Shown here: positions 42,011-50,826 of the stretch, one piece after another
How positions within the stretch are numbered: position 1 is the first letter of the stretch
Layout: the number at the start of each line of letters is the position of its first letter
Origin: Corynebacterium suranareeae
GTDB lineage: Bacteria > Actinomycetota > Actinomycetes > Mycobacteriales > Mycobacteriaceae
Assembly: GCF_002355155.1 (NCBI RefSeq)
Contig: NZ_AP017369.1
Span: forward strand, 2,046,001-2,110,000
Direction: 5' to 3'
Length of the DNA: 64,000 bases
The notes under the pieces: model-generated
Told to the model about the DNA's origin: nothing
The model's database searches: none
The model's input: the letters and a program-made list of their open reading frames with translations, nothing else
Translations under genes and position numbers: made by a program

Positions 42011-42591
42011 ATGTCTACGACCACTATCAATATCATCATTAACAATGGCGCCGCACCGGACCCAGTTGATCTCAATCGCGCAAAAATTCATGATCACCTA
42101 CCCCTCACCGCCTCTGATTCAGAGCTAACCCACTCCCCCACAAATCAGCTCTCTATCACGATGATCCAGCGACAGTCTTGCGCACCATGGTTATTCCTGC
42201 AGACCTGCACGTCGCTATGAAGCGTCTAGCTAAAAAGCACAACCTCACGGCCACGGAGATCTCGCGCATCCTTCTACAGCGCTATATCGACCGCAATATT
42301 AACCGCATAGAGCAAAACCAGGCCGAATCCGACATGGCTGAAGTCTTTGCCAGCCAACCAACCAATGCAACCGCAATGATCCCTGTACCTGGAACCAGCT
42401 TCAAGCAAATATTTATCAAGCACAGCACTGGTTTCTGGAAAAACATTGATCATGATCTTGTCGATCTCGACGCCTCAGAGACCCCGCGTGTACGCGACCA
42501 CAGCGTTTTACCACAACCTCGACTCCACAGAGCGTTGTTATCAGATGCTGATATGGCTCGCCTTGCAGCACAACTGACCGACAAACACTAA
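42011..42591 (+). pseudogene. Ribbon-helix-helix-like gene, apparently frameshifted
   Basis: A 69-codon frame starting ATG (42011), with AGAAGGATT before, overlaps a second frame (42178-42591, 137 codons from TTG, or ATG at 42187). The second frame carries VIPADLHVAMKRLAKKHNLTATEISRILLQRYIDRN, an RHH-type pattern. The intact neighbour downstream has both parts (a Thr/Asn-rich N-terminus, then the RHH domain) in one frame. The second frame here has no RBS of its own. The simplest reading is one gene broken by an indel near 42165; two separate small genes remain possible. Confidence 0.5.
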
Positions 42592-42615
42592 AGCCTCCAC
42601 AACAAGGACATCATC

Positions 42616-43080
42616 ATGACTACTCGTACCGTATCTACTTCTGCACCCCATGTCACTGTCAACATCAATACCTCACACGGAAGAAAACGTACTGTTGCTA
42701 ATGGTGCCAGAAGCACTAATGCAAAGCGTGGCAAGCGCTGCATCTCGTTCCGTGTGGAGCCAGAGTTATTCGATGAATTCAAAGCAACCTGCATGGACAA
42801 CGACATTCCCATGACCAAGGCATTTGAAAACGAACTTCGCATCTGGATTGATGAGCACAATACTGGTGCAGCAAAGAAAAGAAATACCCACCGCACCTAC
42901 GTACAAGCACCCGTTGGCACTGTCGCCGCAAGTTCCATCCCTGGTCTCGGACTTTTCACCGTGTTCAAGAAGGGCTCTGATCAGATGTGGTACGACCTGG
43001 AAAGCAGCCCGCTGATCGCACAAGAGCCCATGTCAAATATGGACATGCATCGTAACAGCTCTTTTGAGCTGCACCTGTAG
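42616..43080 (+). CDS. Ribbon-helix-helix-like DNA-binding protein
   Basis: 154 residues. A Thr-rich N-terminus with basic RGRKR-like patches is followed by RCISFRVEPELFDEFKATCMDNDIPMTKAFENELRIWIDE (about 48-88), a strand-helix-helix unit of RHH repressors and plasmid accessory proteins. The C-terminal 60 residues (TYVQAPVGTVAASSIPGLGLFTVFKKGSDQMW) are a separate beta-like part. It is encoded next to a frameshifted gene of the same type and may regulate this block. Confidence 0.58.
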   Translation: MTTRTVSTSAPHVTVNINTSHGRKRTVANGARSTNAKRGKRCISFRVEPELFDEFKATCMDNDIPMTKAFENELRIWIDEHNTGAAKKRNTHRTYVQAPVGTVAASSIPGLGLFTVFKKGSDQMWYDLESSPLIAQEPMSNMDMHRNSSFELHL

Positions 43081-43136
43081 ATCTCTTTCCCGACCACACA
43101 CAGCTCTCACCACCTCCTAGAAAGGACGGTTTCACC

Positions 43137-43655
43137 ATGTCTAACAAACGCGACCACCTCACCGTCATCCCCGGCCTTGAGTCACGCACCCATCGCACTC
43201 GCAGTACACAACCGCCAACTACGCTGCCAGCACCACAGCTGACTATCATTACTGCACCAGACAAGCATCAACCACAGCTTCGGGTCGTTAAGACTAACGC
43301 AGCTGACACTCGACCATCTTCTGTGCAGCCCTCACCGATCAACTACAGCTTTACTGATCCTGTACTTCGCGATGCTCACTATGCATTCCAGCACAGCGAA
43401 CGTGCCAGACCAACAATCCTGGACTCACACTGGGTTCGTCGCGCACAAGAAGAATTCGACACTGAGCATAATGCCGCCTATGTCCGTGCCGCAGACCAGC
43501 TTTTATCCCCTTTTGATGCCTACATGCTCGACAACGGCGATGTTTACACCAAGACCACACGTGCCATCAGTGCTGCTGAACAAGAAGAAATACTTGAACA
43601 CTTGCACGAGCACCACATCTGTTGGGACGAAGAGGCTGAGTTCCTACTGCGCTAA
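43137..43655 (+). CDS. Hypothetical protein
   Basis: 172 residues, with CTAGAAAGGACGG before the start. The first 70 residues are basic and Pro/Thr-rich (probably disordered); the last 90 are helical (SHWVRRAQEEFDTEHNAAYVRAADQLL and SAAEQEEILEHLHEHH) and acidic near the end. No membrane segment. Not recognised. Confidence 0.55.
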   Translation: MSNKRDHLTVIPGLESRTHRTRSTQPPTTLPAPQLTIITAPDKHQPQLRVVKTNAADTRPSSVQPSPINYSFTDPVLRDAHYAFQHSERARPTILDSHWVRRAQEEFDTEHNAAYVRAADQLLSPFDAYMLDNGDVYTKTTRAISAAEQEEILEHLHEHHICWDEEAEFLLR

Positions 43656-43734
43656 AGGTTGCTACTGGTTTCAGGTGTGTGGGTAGGCACACCCCACCCA
43701 GGTGAGCGGGGCTGAGGGTGTGCATAACACAGCG

Positions 43735-43772
43735 AAGCTGTGTTCGGCTGAATGCTCGAACACAGCTTTTTT
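43735..43772 (+). terminator. Strong terminator with CAGCGAAGCTG repeat
   Basis: Twelve-base arms AAGCTGTGTTCG and CGAACACAGCTT followed by TTTT. Its left arm overlaps the CAGCGAAGCTG motif also seen upstream of ssb. Confidence 0.8.
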
Positions 43773-43878
43773 GTGTACCCCAACTGCTATACACAGCCCT
43801 TATCCATAAGGCCGGCTAAAATCTATCAACAGAAAACCTGGCGCTTAATCGCCCACTCTTGTGCAAGAAAGTACACCT

Positions 43879-44439
43879 ATGCCCAACGATTTTTACGATG
43901 TCGAACACATCATTTCCGAAAAACCTTTTTGCTCCATTTTTTTCCAGCTCCCCGCTGCAGCACTGAAACCTACTATCAGTAAAGCAGCTACCAATCGCGA
44001 TCTCGATCACTTGAGCACCGAACAGATCGCTGAGAACCTACAGCGCTACCTCGACACCTACAGTGTCATGTCTCACCAGCGTGTCACCATTGAAGAAGTC
44101 ACTCATGTGCGCAATCCTCATGAGCCTGATTATGAATTTTCACCACAGTATGGTTCGCATATTTCGCTGATCGGTGAGTCTTATGCTGTTGACACAGCTA
44201 CTAACGAGCCTTATGCCACCGACTTTGAGGGTCATCCTCTCGCGCTATATTTTGAAATGAGTTTGGCACCCGAGCTACACGGCGTGATCCATAAGTTCTT
44301 CCCTGGTTTTGACCTCGGTGGCGAGTATCTGCCGGAGGATTCTCGCGACATTCACACCGAGCTCAATGACTTGCTTGATTCTGATGATCTTGTCGGCAAA
44401 GACATTACTATCCAAATTGATCGCTTCAACAAAGACTAG
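43879..44439 (+). CDS. Hypothetical acidic protein
   Basis: 186 residues from the ATG at 43879, with AAGAAAG upstream. It has ISKAATNRDLDHLSTEQIAENLQRYLDTYSV (helical) and a beta-rich C-terminal half (ISLIGESYAVDTATNEPYATDFEGHPLALYFEMSL). No signal peptide. A terminator follows. Confidence 0.55.
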   Translation: MPNDFYDVEHIISEKPFCSIFFQLPAAALKPTISKAATNRDLDHLSTEQIAENLQRYLDTYSVMSHQRVTIEEVTHVRNPHEPDYEFSPQYGSHISLIGESYAVDTATNEPYATDFEGHPLALYFEMSLAPELHGVIHKFFPGFDLGGEYLPEDSRDIHTELNDLLDSDDLVGKDITIQIDRFNKD

Positions 44440-44473
44440 GCTGCTCTAGCTGCATCAACTTGACCCACCCCAG

Positions 44474-44507
44474 CACCCCATGAGGCACCTGCTTCATGGG
44501 GTGTTTT
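44474..44507 (+). terminator. Terminator
   Basis: Arms CACCCCATGA and TCATGGGGTG followed by TTTTGC. Confidence 0.7.
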
Positions 44508-44556
44508 GCTATGCCACAACACTTCCCTAAAAAACCTCAGAAAGGCTCTCCCCATT

Positions 44557-44829
44557 ATGTCTGCCCCACTGACCATCCATGATCTGCTGTCCACCAATTC
44601 CCAGCGCAACCTCAAGTGGTTGACCTGCACTGTCTTAAACAGCCCAGATCTCGCCGAACCCTGCATCACTGTGTCTGTCAACCACACTGAGGGTATGTCC
44701 CTGGTCTCTTTCGAGGGTGGTCACGGGCTTGCTGAAATTGCGAATACCCAGCTGGTACCAGAGCTTGATCTACCAAGGTTTAACCCTTTTAATGCCCTTG
44801 CTATCTACCTTGAAGCCACCAACAACTAA
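44557..44829 (+). CDS. Hypothetical small protein
   Basis: 90 residues from the ATG at 44557, with CAGAAAGG upstream. It contains WLTCTVLNSPDLAEPCITVSV and SFEGGHGLAEIANTQLVPE. Thirteen bases separate it from the next start. Not recognised. Confidence 0.5.
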   Translation: MSAPLTIHDLLSTNSQRNLKWLTCTVLNSPDLAEPCITVSVNHTEGMSLVSFEGGHGLAEIANTQLVPELDLPRFNPFNALAIYLEATNN

Positions 44830-44842
44830 GAAAGTATCACCC

Positions 44843-45307
44843 ATGACGGATAACTCCACCTCAGATAAGTCCACCGACCACCCAAAAGCCAACCTGGATT
44901 ACAGCTTCGATCCGCTCCCCGACGAGCCCTATGCCTATGGTTTTGAGTTGGTTGAATCAGATTCGGCAGACACCGATACCCCAGAAACTGTCGCTGTGGC
45001 ACTTAGAACCCGTGAGGATGCCTTCAACTGGGTCAACACCCAACGCGCCGATAACAAGCCTGATGAAATCCGCATCAACAACCCAATTCGCCCCGAGCGC
45101 ATTGCTGAGTTTGTCCACGAATTGATCATGAATTACGGCATCACAGCCTGCATGGAGGATCTGGCTACGCTTATTAAGCGCGACAAGCTCACCCAGCTGG
45201 AAGCAGAAAACGCTATCACTGCCTGGCACAACCTCACCAAAGAATCCCTTGATCAGATCATCGGGGTGTTCTATCACTATGTAGAAAAGGGCTCTACTAG
45301 TGACTAA
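44843..45307 (+). CDS. Hypothetical acidic protein
   Basis: 154 residues. An acidic N-terminus (FDPLPDEPYAYGFELVESDSADTD) precedes a helical domain (VHELIMNYGITACMEDLATLIKRDKLTQLEAENAITAWHN). The acidic character fits DNA-mimic anti-restriction proteins of leading regions, but no family is recognised. Confidence 0.5.
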   Translation: MTDNSTSDKSTDHPKANLDYSFDPLPDEPYAYGFELVESDSADTDTPETVAVALRTREDAFNWVNTQRADNKPDEIRINNPIRPERIAEFVHELIMNYGITACMEDLATLIKRDKLTQLEAENAITAWHNLTKESLDQIIGVFYHYVEKGSTSD

Positions 45308-45363
45308 ATTCGCACCCTCCATACAACATGCTGCTCAAAACACTAGAAAGAAGAAACACCATC

Positions 45364-45936
45364 ATGTCTGACAACACTCAGAACAACCCCTTTTCCGTGC
45401 GCTACGCACATCCCGATCATCAGCTTGCCCTGAGTGAACTCATTGATACTGCCGATCTACCCGCCCCAACCGGCTATGTGAAAAACCCATGGGGTAGAGA
45501 TAGCGCACCTATCGCCGAGTGGCGACGCGAGCGCATTACCCAGTGGCAGCGCACCGAGATCATTGTCAATCAACGCGATGATGACGATCTCATTCACGTT
45601 AGCCTCCCGAAGCTCGGCCAAAACATTCAGCTCAACACCGACGATATTCTTGCCCTCGTCGCAGCGTGCGTCACACCCACAGCCAATGATATTGAGGCAA
45701 CTATCGAAGAGAACCTGCACTCATATCCCCCCAATACGGTCATCATGTTTAACGCAGATGATCTAGATGATGCCCTCGGACTCGTTGTTGCAGTCAAAGA
45801 CGCAAGCTGGGAACACTCACCGCGCGCTGTCTGGCGCACTAACACCGATCATGGGGCTCTTGACGAGACTGAACTCGCGCGGCTCATTCTCAAATTCGGT
45901 GGCAGCTTCGATGACTACGGCGTGCTGCAACATTAA
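45364..45936 (+). CDS. Hypothetical acidic protein
   Basis: 190 residues, preceded by CTAGAAAGAAG. It contains VSLPKLGQNIQLNTDDILALVAAC and MFNADDLDDALGLVVAVKDA, with Asp-rich turns. The high acidic content and similar size to the preceding gene suggest a related role. A terminator follows near 46019-46061. Confidence 0.5.
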   Translation: MSDNTQNNPFSVRYAHPDHQLALSELIDTADLPAPTGYVKNPWGRDSAPIAEWRRERITQWQRTEIIVNQRDDDDLIHVSLPKLGQNIQLNTDDILALVAACVTPTANDIEATIEENLHSYPPNTVIMFNADDLDDALGLVVAVKDASWEHSPRAVWRTNTDHGALDETELARLILKFGGSFDDYGVLQH

Positions 45937-46018
45937 ACAGACTCACTAAGCACCGCTTTCTCTACCGCCTCCACTCCACCAGCTCTCTCCTCTATCCCCT
46001 CTCTCTCTCTTCGTCCTC

Positions 46019-46061
46019 AACCCCAGTTCATACAGATGTTCTCTGTGTGAGCTGGGGTTTT
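46019..46061 (+). terminator. Terminator
   Basis: Arms AACCCCAG and CTGGGGTT; the latter is followed by TTCTG. Confidence 0.65.
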
Positions 46062-46131
46062 CTGCATCTCCCACTTGTTTTTTCTCCACCACTCCACACA
46101 CACCTTCAAAGAAGAAAGTTCGAAAGATTCT

Positions 46132-47028
46132 ATGAAAAGCCGTAAAAAAATCATGTCTACCCTCACCACTGTCTGCGCCGTACTCGGTATAGTTGCAGCT
46201 TATCCATTCCACGCCTCTGCTGTCATCGGCGGCTCTGTCCCATCAACTGATTCCGTTGCCAACGCTGTCGCAAAAATCGGACCAGGCGCATTGAACTGCA
46301 GCGGTGTCATGATCTCACCATCATGGGTACTCACAGCACGCCACTGTGTCGATGACATCAACATTCTTGGCGACATCGACACCATCACGCCTATTACTCC
46401 AGGTATTCATCGCAATGAAGGTAACTATATGGGTGAGGTTTACCGCGCACCGTCCGGTGATCTAGCGCTCATTAATATCAACGGCGTGCACAAGGGCACC
46501 ATTGCGCAGCTCCCCACACAAGAATATCCACTGGGAACCGCTGCACAGTCAGTCGGTTTTGGTGGCGGTGGTGTCAATATCCGCACTGCTGAATCTGTCA
46601 ACATGATTCTCACCGACATCTACAGTGAAAGGTCAGGAAAATTCCATCACGGTGTCGGTCGATCGCACTATCTGCTCTTTGATTATGACAGCGCGGAAAC
46701 TGGTCGAATCCACAAGGGTGATTCTGGTGGCCCCATCTTCATCGGTGACGAGGTTGTGGGCATTATGTCTCACGGTACAATAAATAAGAACGATAGATCT
46801 TTTGATGACGAATCCGGCGCTGATGTATTTGCCTCCCTTGAGTGGATTCTTGACACCACCGGCATCACGGTCACAGACACTGCCGAAGATAGTGACGATG
46901 CTGACCAGGAGGAAGGATCTGCATCAAATACTTCACTTGTGCTTACTGATAACGGACCGTCACACATTGGTAGCAACACTTCTTCTGCACTCATCGGATT
47001 GTCCTCAGAAGCACTGTTTTCTTCTTAA
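46132..47028 (+). CDS. Secreted trypsin-like serine protease
   Basis: 298 residues from the ATG at 46132. The signal peptide has basic KSRKK and hydrophobic TVCAVLGIVAAYPF, with HASA before VIGGS, which looks like a processed S1 protease N-terminus. The catalytic triad is visible: His in SWVLTARHCVD, Asp in SGDLALININ and Ser in HKGDSGGPIF. The C-terminal 50 residues (DTAEDSDDADQEEGSASN onward) are an acidic Ser-rich tail. It is probably secreted or surface-exposed. Its role on the element may be processing of surface proteins, which is inference. Confidence 0.82.
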   Translation: MKSRKKIMSTLTTVCAVLGIVAAYPFHASAVIGGSVPSTDSVANAVAKIGPGALNCSGVMISPSWVLTARHCVDDINILGDIDTITPITPGIHRNEGNYMGEVYRAPSGDLALININGVHKGTIAQLPTQEYPLGTAAQSVGFGGGGVNIRTAESVNMILTDIYSERSGKFHHGVGRSHYLLFDYDSAETGRIHKGDSGGPIFIGDEVVGIMSHGTINKNDRSFDDESGADVFASLEWILDTTGITVTDTAEDSDDADQEEGSASNTSLVLTDNGPSHIGSNTSSALIGLSSEALFSS

Positions 47029-47090
47029 TACGGAGTGCACCGTGATAACTAACTGTTGAATTGAAAGTTAACGCCCGCCACCTAGAATGA

Positions 47091-47810
47091 ATGGGCATGA
47101 ATAGTTTCAGAACGTCAATCATCACTGCCGCAGACCTAAGCGAAGTCATCTATACATCTGGACGTGTCTTTGACAATCTCCGAAGCTCCCGTCTAGATAC
47201 CGCAGAATTCCTCCGAACAGGAGACACCTCCGGCATTAACAGTCGTGCAGATCTTGCACTATTAGAGGACTTACGCGACGCGGCTACGTTCATTATCAAT
47301 GATCCGCGTTCAGTATTAAGTGCCAAGTATCTGTGTGCTATTAATGCCACCATCATTCGCAGTGGCGCCCTTAATCCAGGACAACTACGAGCTGAACATC
47401 AAAATATCGGAGTCAGTACTGTCTATGGGCGCCACGAACCACCTGCACTAACAACGACAAGCCTTGATCGGCTGCTCAGTAAACCATACCCGTCAAGTAC
47501 GCCATTAGAAGAGCGAGCAATCTCTACATTTGTCAACATTGCTCGTGCTCAACCCTTTGAGGACGGCAACAAACGAACCGCACTGTTCGCAGCAAACTCC
47601 ATGCTGATAGCGTACGCGTCAGATTATGTGCTTACCGCACCTGTCTCTGACAATGACCCCACCATCACCAAGAATTTCACGGATAATCTTGCTCGCGCTT
47701 ATATCTTCAACGACGACACACCTGTTATCGCTGACATGCAACAATTCGGGCTTATCGACCGTGAACACGGGAAACATCCGCGTCAAACATCAAAAGGATA
47801 TGAGTTTTAA
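47091..47810 (+). CDS. Fic/Doc-family protein with variant active-site motif
   Basis: 239 residues. The Fic core reads AQPFEDGNKRTALFAANSML at about 162-181. The canonical HxFx(D/E)GNxxR keeps PF, D, GN and KR, but the first position is Gln, not His. The upstream helix (ALLEDLRDAATFIIND; NIGVSTVYGRHEPPA) matches Fic structure, including the flap region. Fic proteins transfer AMP or other nucleotide groups; loss of the base His often reduces or alters activity. No separate antitoxin is obvious next to it. The start could also be the ATG two codons later. Confidence 0.72.
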   Translation: MGMNSFRTSIITAADLSEVIYTSGRVFDNLRSSRLDTAEFLRTGDTSGINSRADLALLEDLRDAATFIINDPRSVLSAKYLCAINATIIRSGALNPGQLRAEHQNIGVSTVYGRHEPPALTTTSLDRLLSKPYPSSTPLEERAISTFVNIARAQPFEDGNKRTALFAANSMLIAYASDYVLTAPVSDNDPTITKNFTDNLARAYIFNDDTPVIADMQQFGLIDREHGKHPRQTSKGYEF

Positions 47811-47840
47811 GCCCTAAATCTCGCAACATACACAGCTCTA

Positions 47841-47880
47841 CAACCCTCGCACCACATCTGGTGTGGGGGTTGTGCATTTT
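47841..47880 (+). terminator. Terminator
   Basis: Arms CAACCC..ACCAC and GTGTGG..GTTG followed by ATTTTTT. Confidence 0.6.
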
Positions 47881-47923
47881 TTAAACCCACCTCCATCCGC
47901 ACCACAATAAAGGATTCATCATT

Positions 47924-48931
47924 ATGAGCCACAGCGCTCTCCTCATAGCTAAAGATGCCACCATCGGTCTCCGTCTCAATATGAACGGCAACCGCAACTC
48001 TGTCAAAGCTTTTCTCAAATACGCCGAATATGCACAACTACCATCCATCAACGCCGATGATAAGTGGATTTCACCATTCATCACGATGCTGCAGAATTTC
48101 TTCCGTGACAACAACGATGCCATCCGTCTGGAAACTGTCGATCCACAGCATTTAGGCGACAAGACCGACTACGACAATGGCATTTACGTGCTCGAAGATT
48201 ACGAGATCGTTGATCGAATTAATTCCCCTGCCGACACGTCGCCAGAACACCGAATTCACGACAGGTTACTCAGCATCGACAGTACGCAACCACTCGTTAA
48301 TCAACTCGGTGATTTTCTTTTCGGCATGGACACACCTATTACGAGCATCAAGATCGGCGATCAGGTATTCCTACCGCGACTTTTCCCATCTTATGAGTAC
48401 CCTGGCCGCTATCGCATCCACACTGTGCTGGGATTCGCCGACAACGATCCGTTTAACCCATTAACCAGCAATAAGCGATTTAAGGGTAGACCTTATGTCG
48501 ATATGTTTAACAACCAGGACAATGCTGTTAATCCACAGTCCTACATCACCACCGACACTGTGCGCGTGCTCAGCTACCCCATCTACGTCATTTCTTTTGC
48601 ACCAGCTAATGATCTCCACGGGGCAGGTGGTTTCGACTGGCTACCCGCGACCACCATGAACGACGGGACCGAAGCCCTCGATACGTTTTACCGTCACGTG
48701 AAAGATTCGCGCGACGAGGGTGGATCGCATATTGTGCGCCTGCTTCGCATTACTGACCCCAACATCACAGCCGACATGCAGCCTAAAGATGTTACTGACT
48801 ATATCGACGCAGACATCGACCGCTGGGAATCCAAGGAACATGCGCTCAAGCAGTTTGTCCCACCTAACGCGGATGCTGATCGCGTACCTACCGGTGGTGC
48901 CGACGAGCACATTACCCACCCCTACCGCTAA
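47924..48931 (+). CDS. Hypothetical protein
   Basis: 335 residues, no signal peptide. It contains FITMLQNFFRDNNDAIRLETVDPQ, QVFLPRLFPSYEYPGRYRIHTVLGF and TVRVLSYPIYVISFAPANDLHGAGGFDWL, and is acidic near the C-terminus. A helical then beta architecture is likely. No known catalytic motif. Preceded by an AAAGGATTC element and followed by a short perfect hairpin. Confidence 0.55.
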   Translation: MSHSALLIAKDATIGLRLNMNGNRNSVKAFLKYAEYAQLPSINADDKWISPFITMLQNFFRDNNDAIRLETVDPQHLGDKTDYDNGIYVLEDYEIVDRINSPADTSPEHRIHDRLLSIDSTQPLVNQLGDFLFGMDTPITSIKIGDQVFLPRLFPSYEYPGRYRIHTVLGFADNDPFNPLTSNKRFKGRPYVDMFNNQDNAVNPQSYITTDTVRVLSYPIYVISFAPANDLHGAGGFDWLPATTMNDGTEALDTFYRHVKDSRDEGGSHIVRLLRITDPNITADMQPKDVTDYIDADIDRWESKEHALKQFVPPNADADRVPTGGADEHITHPYR

Positions 48932-48935
48932 TAAC

Positions 48936-48954
48936 TGTGCAGCGTAGCTGCACA
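48936..48954 (+). other. Perfect hairpin TGTGCAGC-GTA-GCTGCACA
   Basis: An eight-bp stem with a GTA triloop. It is related to the CAGCGAAGCTG mini-hairpins upstream of ssb and in the terminator at 43.7 kb. Confidence 0.5.
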
Positions 48955-48991
48955 CGGATTCACCTGCGCTGTGGATGCACCCCAACACCAC

Positions 48992-49032
48992 AACACCGCC
49001 CCTAGTGCCATAAATGCTAGGGGTGTTTTTTT
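48992..49032 (+). terminator. Strong terminator
   Basis: Arms ACACCGCCCCTAG and CTAGGGGTGT with TTTTTT after it. Confidence 0.75.
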
Positions 49033-49075
49033 CATACCCACAACACCGTTCTTCTCTAGAAAGAGACTCGATACT

Positions 49076-49720
49076 ATGCCTCATAACCCCATCGAACTTC
49101 ACACTAATGATGTACTCGATGCTCTCGACATTGACGCCATCTGCGACGATGTGTTTCTCTACACCGACTTCGAGCACACCCCAGGTCAGCTTGATCGCTT
49201 CGAGCAACTCGCCTTCACAAAAATCTACGACATGCTGGAAACAGCTGCTGAAAAATTCCCAGATGTAGCAATTAATGACACTTTAAGCACTGGCAACCAC
49301 GCTGCTGAACAGTACTTTCTTGCCAATCCCGGCAACATCATCGTGCTGACCAGCTTCGCGCTCAATCAGACCGATCTCCGCGACCTCATTATCTCACCGT
49401 GCATTAAGTACACAGCACATGCACGAGCACTCATGCGTGCGGTGACACGAACATTGTGCACTGCAAACAACCCTGTAGAACGCGCGACTATCTTCCCTGT
49501 GTCTGTCGCTAATGCCTTAAGCATCGAAGCGCTGTGTTCCGAATATCATGCGTTCCGCACCAAGCAGGTGCTCAACACTGCTGCACTCATCAATCCTGAT
49601 AACACTCTTATACCCATGTTGTTGAGCAAAGCGTATGAGGCATACGCCTGGTACAAGGGTGTCGAATCCGCACAACGAGGTAGCAACCTAGCTCGTGAGT
49701 ACTACGCAGGACTTATCTGA
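49076..49720 (+). CDS. Hypothetical protein
   Basis: 214 residues from the ATG at 49076 (CTAGAAAGAGACTCG upstream). It is mostly helical: LDALDIDAICDDVFLYTDFEH, QLAFTKIYDMLETAAEKF, LISPCIKYTAHARALMRAVTR. No membrane segment. Not recognised. Confidence 0.52.
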   Translation: MPHNPIELHTNDVLDALDIDAICDDVFLYTDFEHTPGQLDRFEQLAFTKIYDMLETAAEKFPDVAINDTLSTGNHAAEQYFLANPGNIIVLTSFALNQTDLRDLIISPCIKYTAHARALMRAVTRTLCTANNPVERATIFPVSVANALSIEALCSEYHAFRTKQVLNTAALINPDNTLIPMLLSKAYEAYAWYKGVESAQRGSNLAREYYAGLI

Positions 49721-49789
49721 AAATTCACTACTCAACTCTGGCCCCAACTAACCCGTTCACACACCTAGCCCAGAAAGGCTCGAACACCC

Positions 49790-49935
49790 ATGATCGTTGA
49801 GGTAGCTCCGAGACCGAAGAGATCAGCCTCATTGATGATGATTTCCCTGATCTCGATGAGGACGATAACACCGTGCTCATCGCCGAAGACATCCGTGATA
49901 TGGATGACTATGGCGAAGATCATCCTGATCTTTAA
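49790..49935 (+). pseudogene. Small acidic gene with apparent frameshift
   Basis: An ATG with CAGAAAGG upstream opens a frame that soon leaves the obvious coding frame. In the other frame, from GGTAGC, the product reads GSSETEEISLIDDDFPDLDE on to DDYGEDHPDL and stops at 49935. About 45 residues, extremely acidic. The start and body are out of frame by one base near 49798, so it is probably a decayed or sequencing-shifted gene. Confidence 0.4.
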
Positions 49936-49983
49936 AGCTCACTGTTAAGCCCGCAGCGAGCTTATCGCTACACCCACCTTTTT

Positions 49984-50022
49984 AACCGCCTGTGCAACTA
50001 ACCCTGTTGTGCAGGCGGTTTT
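49984..50022 (+). terminator. Terminator
   Basis: Arms AACCGCCTG and CAGGCGGTT with an inner partial stem and TTCTC after. Confidence 0.7.
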
Positions 50023-50085
50023 CTCTATCTACACCAACAACTCCACAACACTATCCGGTCCAAATCTAGAAAAGAGACAACCTCC

Positions 50086-50451
50086 ATGACCTCCCCCACC
50101 ACGTTAAAGCCCTGGTCTATTCGCGGACCCATCGACGGTGAATACACCATGCTTGAGGCATATCCGTTTCAGTATGTAGCAAATACTCGCCCGGCCATCA
50201 TGCTCTACGCACTCGATGAAAACGGTGTACCGGAACAATATGCCGACCTCACCATCAACCTTGCCGATGTAGAGCTCAAGCAACTTAACCACGTCATCAT
50301 TAACCCAGATCTGCACGCTGATGTTACCGAACTGTGCATTAGCGCCGGCCTGCTGCGACCTGGTGTTCTAGGCCAGCACCAGGTCGGTAGTACCACCGCC
50401 AAGGTCTACCGGCTCACTGAGCGTGCTGCTGGCTGGCTACAGCTGTTTTAG
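50086..50451 (+). CDS. DUF4313-like small protein
   Basis: 121 residues, with CTAGAAAAGAGACAAC upstream. The body (PAIMLYALDENGVPEQYADLTINLADVELKQLNHVIINPDL) resembles the DUF4313 pattern common in mobile elements, with an NP/ND-type turn and a late VYRLTERA strand. Role unknown. The family call is from pattern recall and should be treated as tentative. Confidence 0.5.
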   Translation: MTSPTTLKPWSIRGPIDGEYTMLEAYPFQYVANTRPAIMLYALDENGVPEQYADLTINLADVELKQLNHVIINPDLHADVTELCISAGLLRPGVLGQHQVGSTTAKVYRLTERAAGWLQLF

Positions 50452-50522
50452 CAGCTACCTGTGCCTACCTGTGCCTAATCCCCTTCCACCCACACTCACC
50501 CCAAAACAAGAAAGTAGTCATC

Positions 50523-50798
50523 ATGCCTCAGTACACCATCACGATCACCGACGAGCAGAAAGCTGTTCTAAAAAGCCTCACCAACCCTCATATTGCTGCT
50601 GCTGAACACGGCGCTATCACCGCAATCGAGATTCATGACGACCATGATGTTGTTGTCTATCACGTTCAACCAGACGGCACACTAACTTACGAGCGCCTTG
50701 TTGAAGGCTTCCATTACGGCTGGACACGTTTTGACAGCGAAGGTTTTGAGATCGACGCCGACAACAACCGCGTTGTAGACGGGCTCCGCGACGAATAG
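50523..50798 (+). CDS. Hypothetical small protein
   Basis: 91 residues. A beta-rich fold is suggested by YTITITDEQKAVLKSL, AITAIEIHDDHDVVVYHV and DGTLTYERLVEGFHYGW. Acidic overall. AACAAGAAAG lies before the start. Not recognised. Confidence 0.5.
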   Translation: MPQYTITITDEQKAVLKSLTNPHIAAAEHGAITAIEIHDDHDVVVYHVQPDGTLTYERLVEGFHYGWTRFDSEGFEIDADNNRVVDGLRDE

Positions 50799-50826
50799 TT
50801 AACAACATCAACACAGAAAGGTCGCT

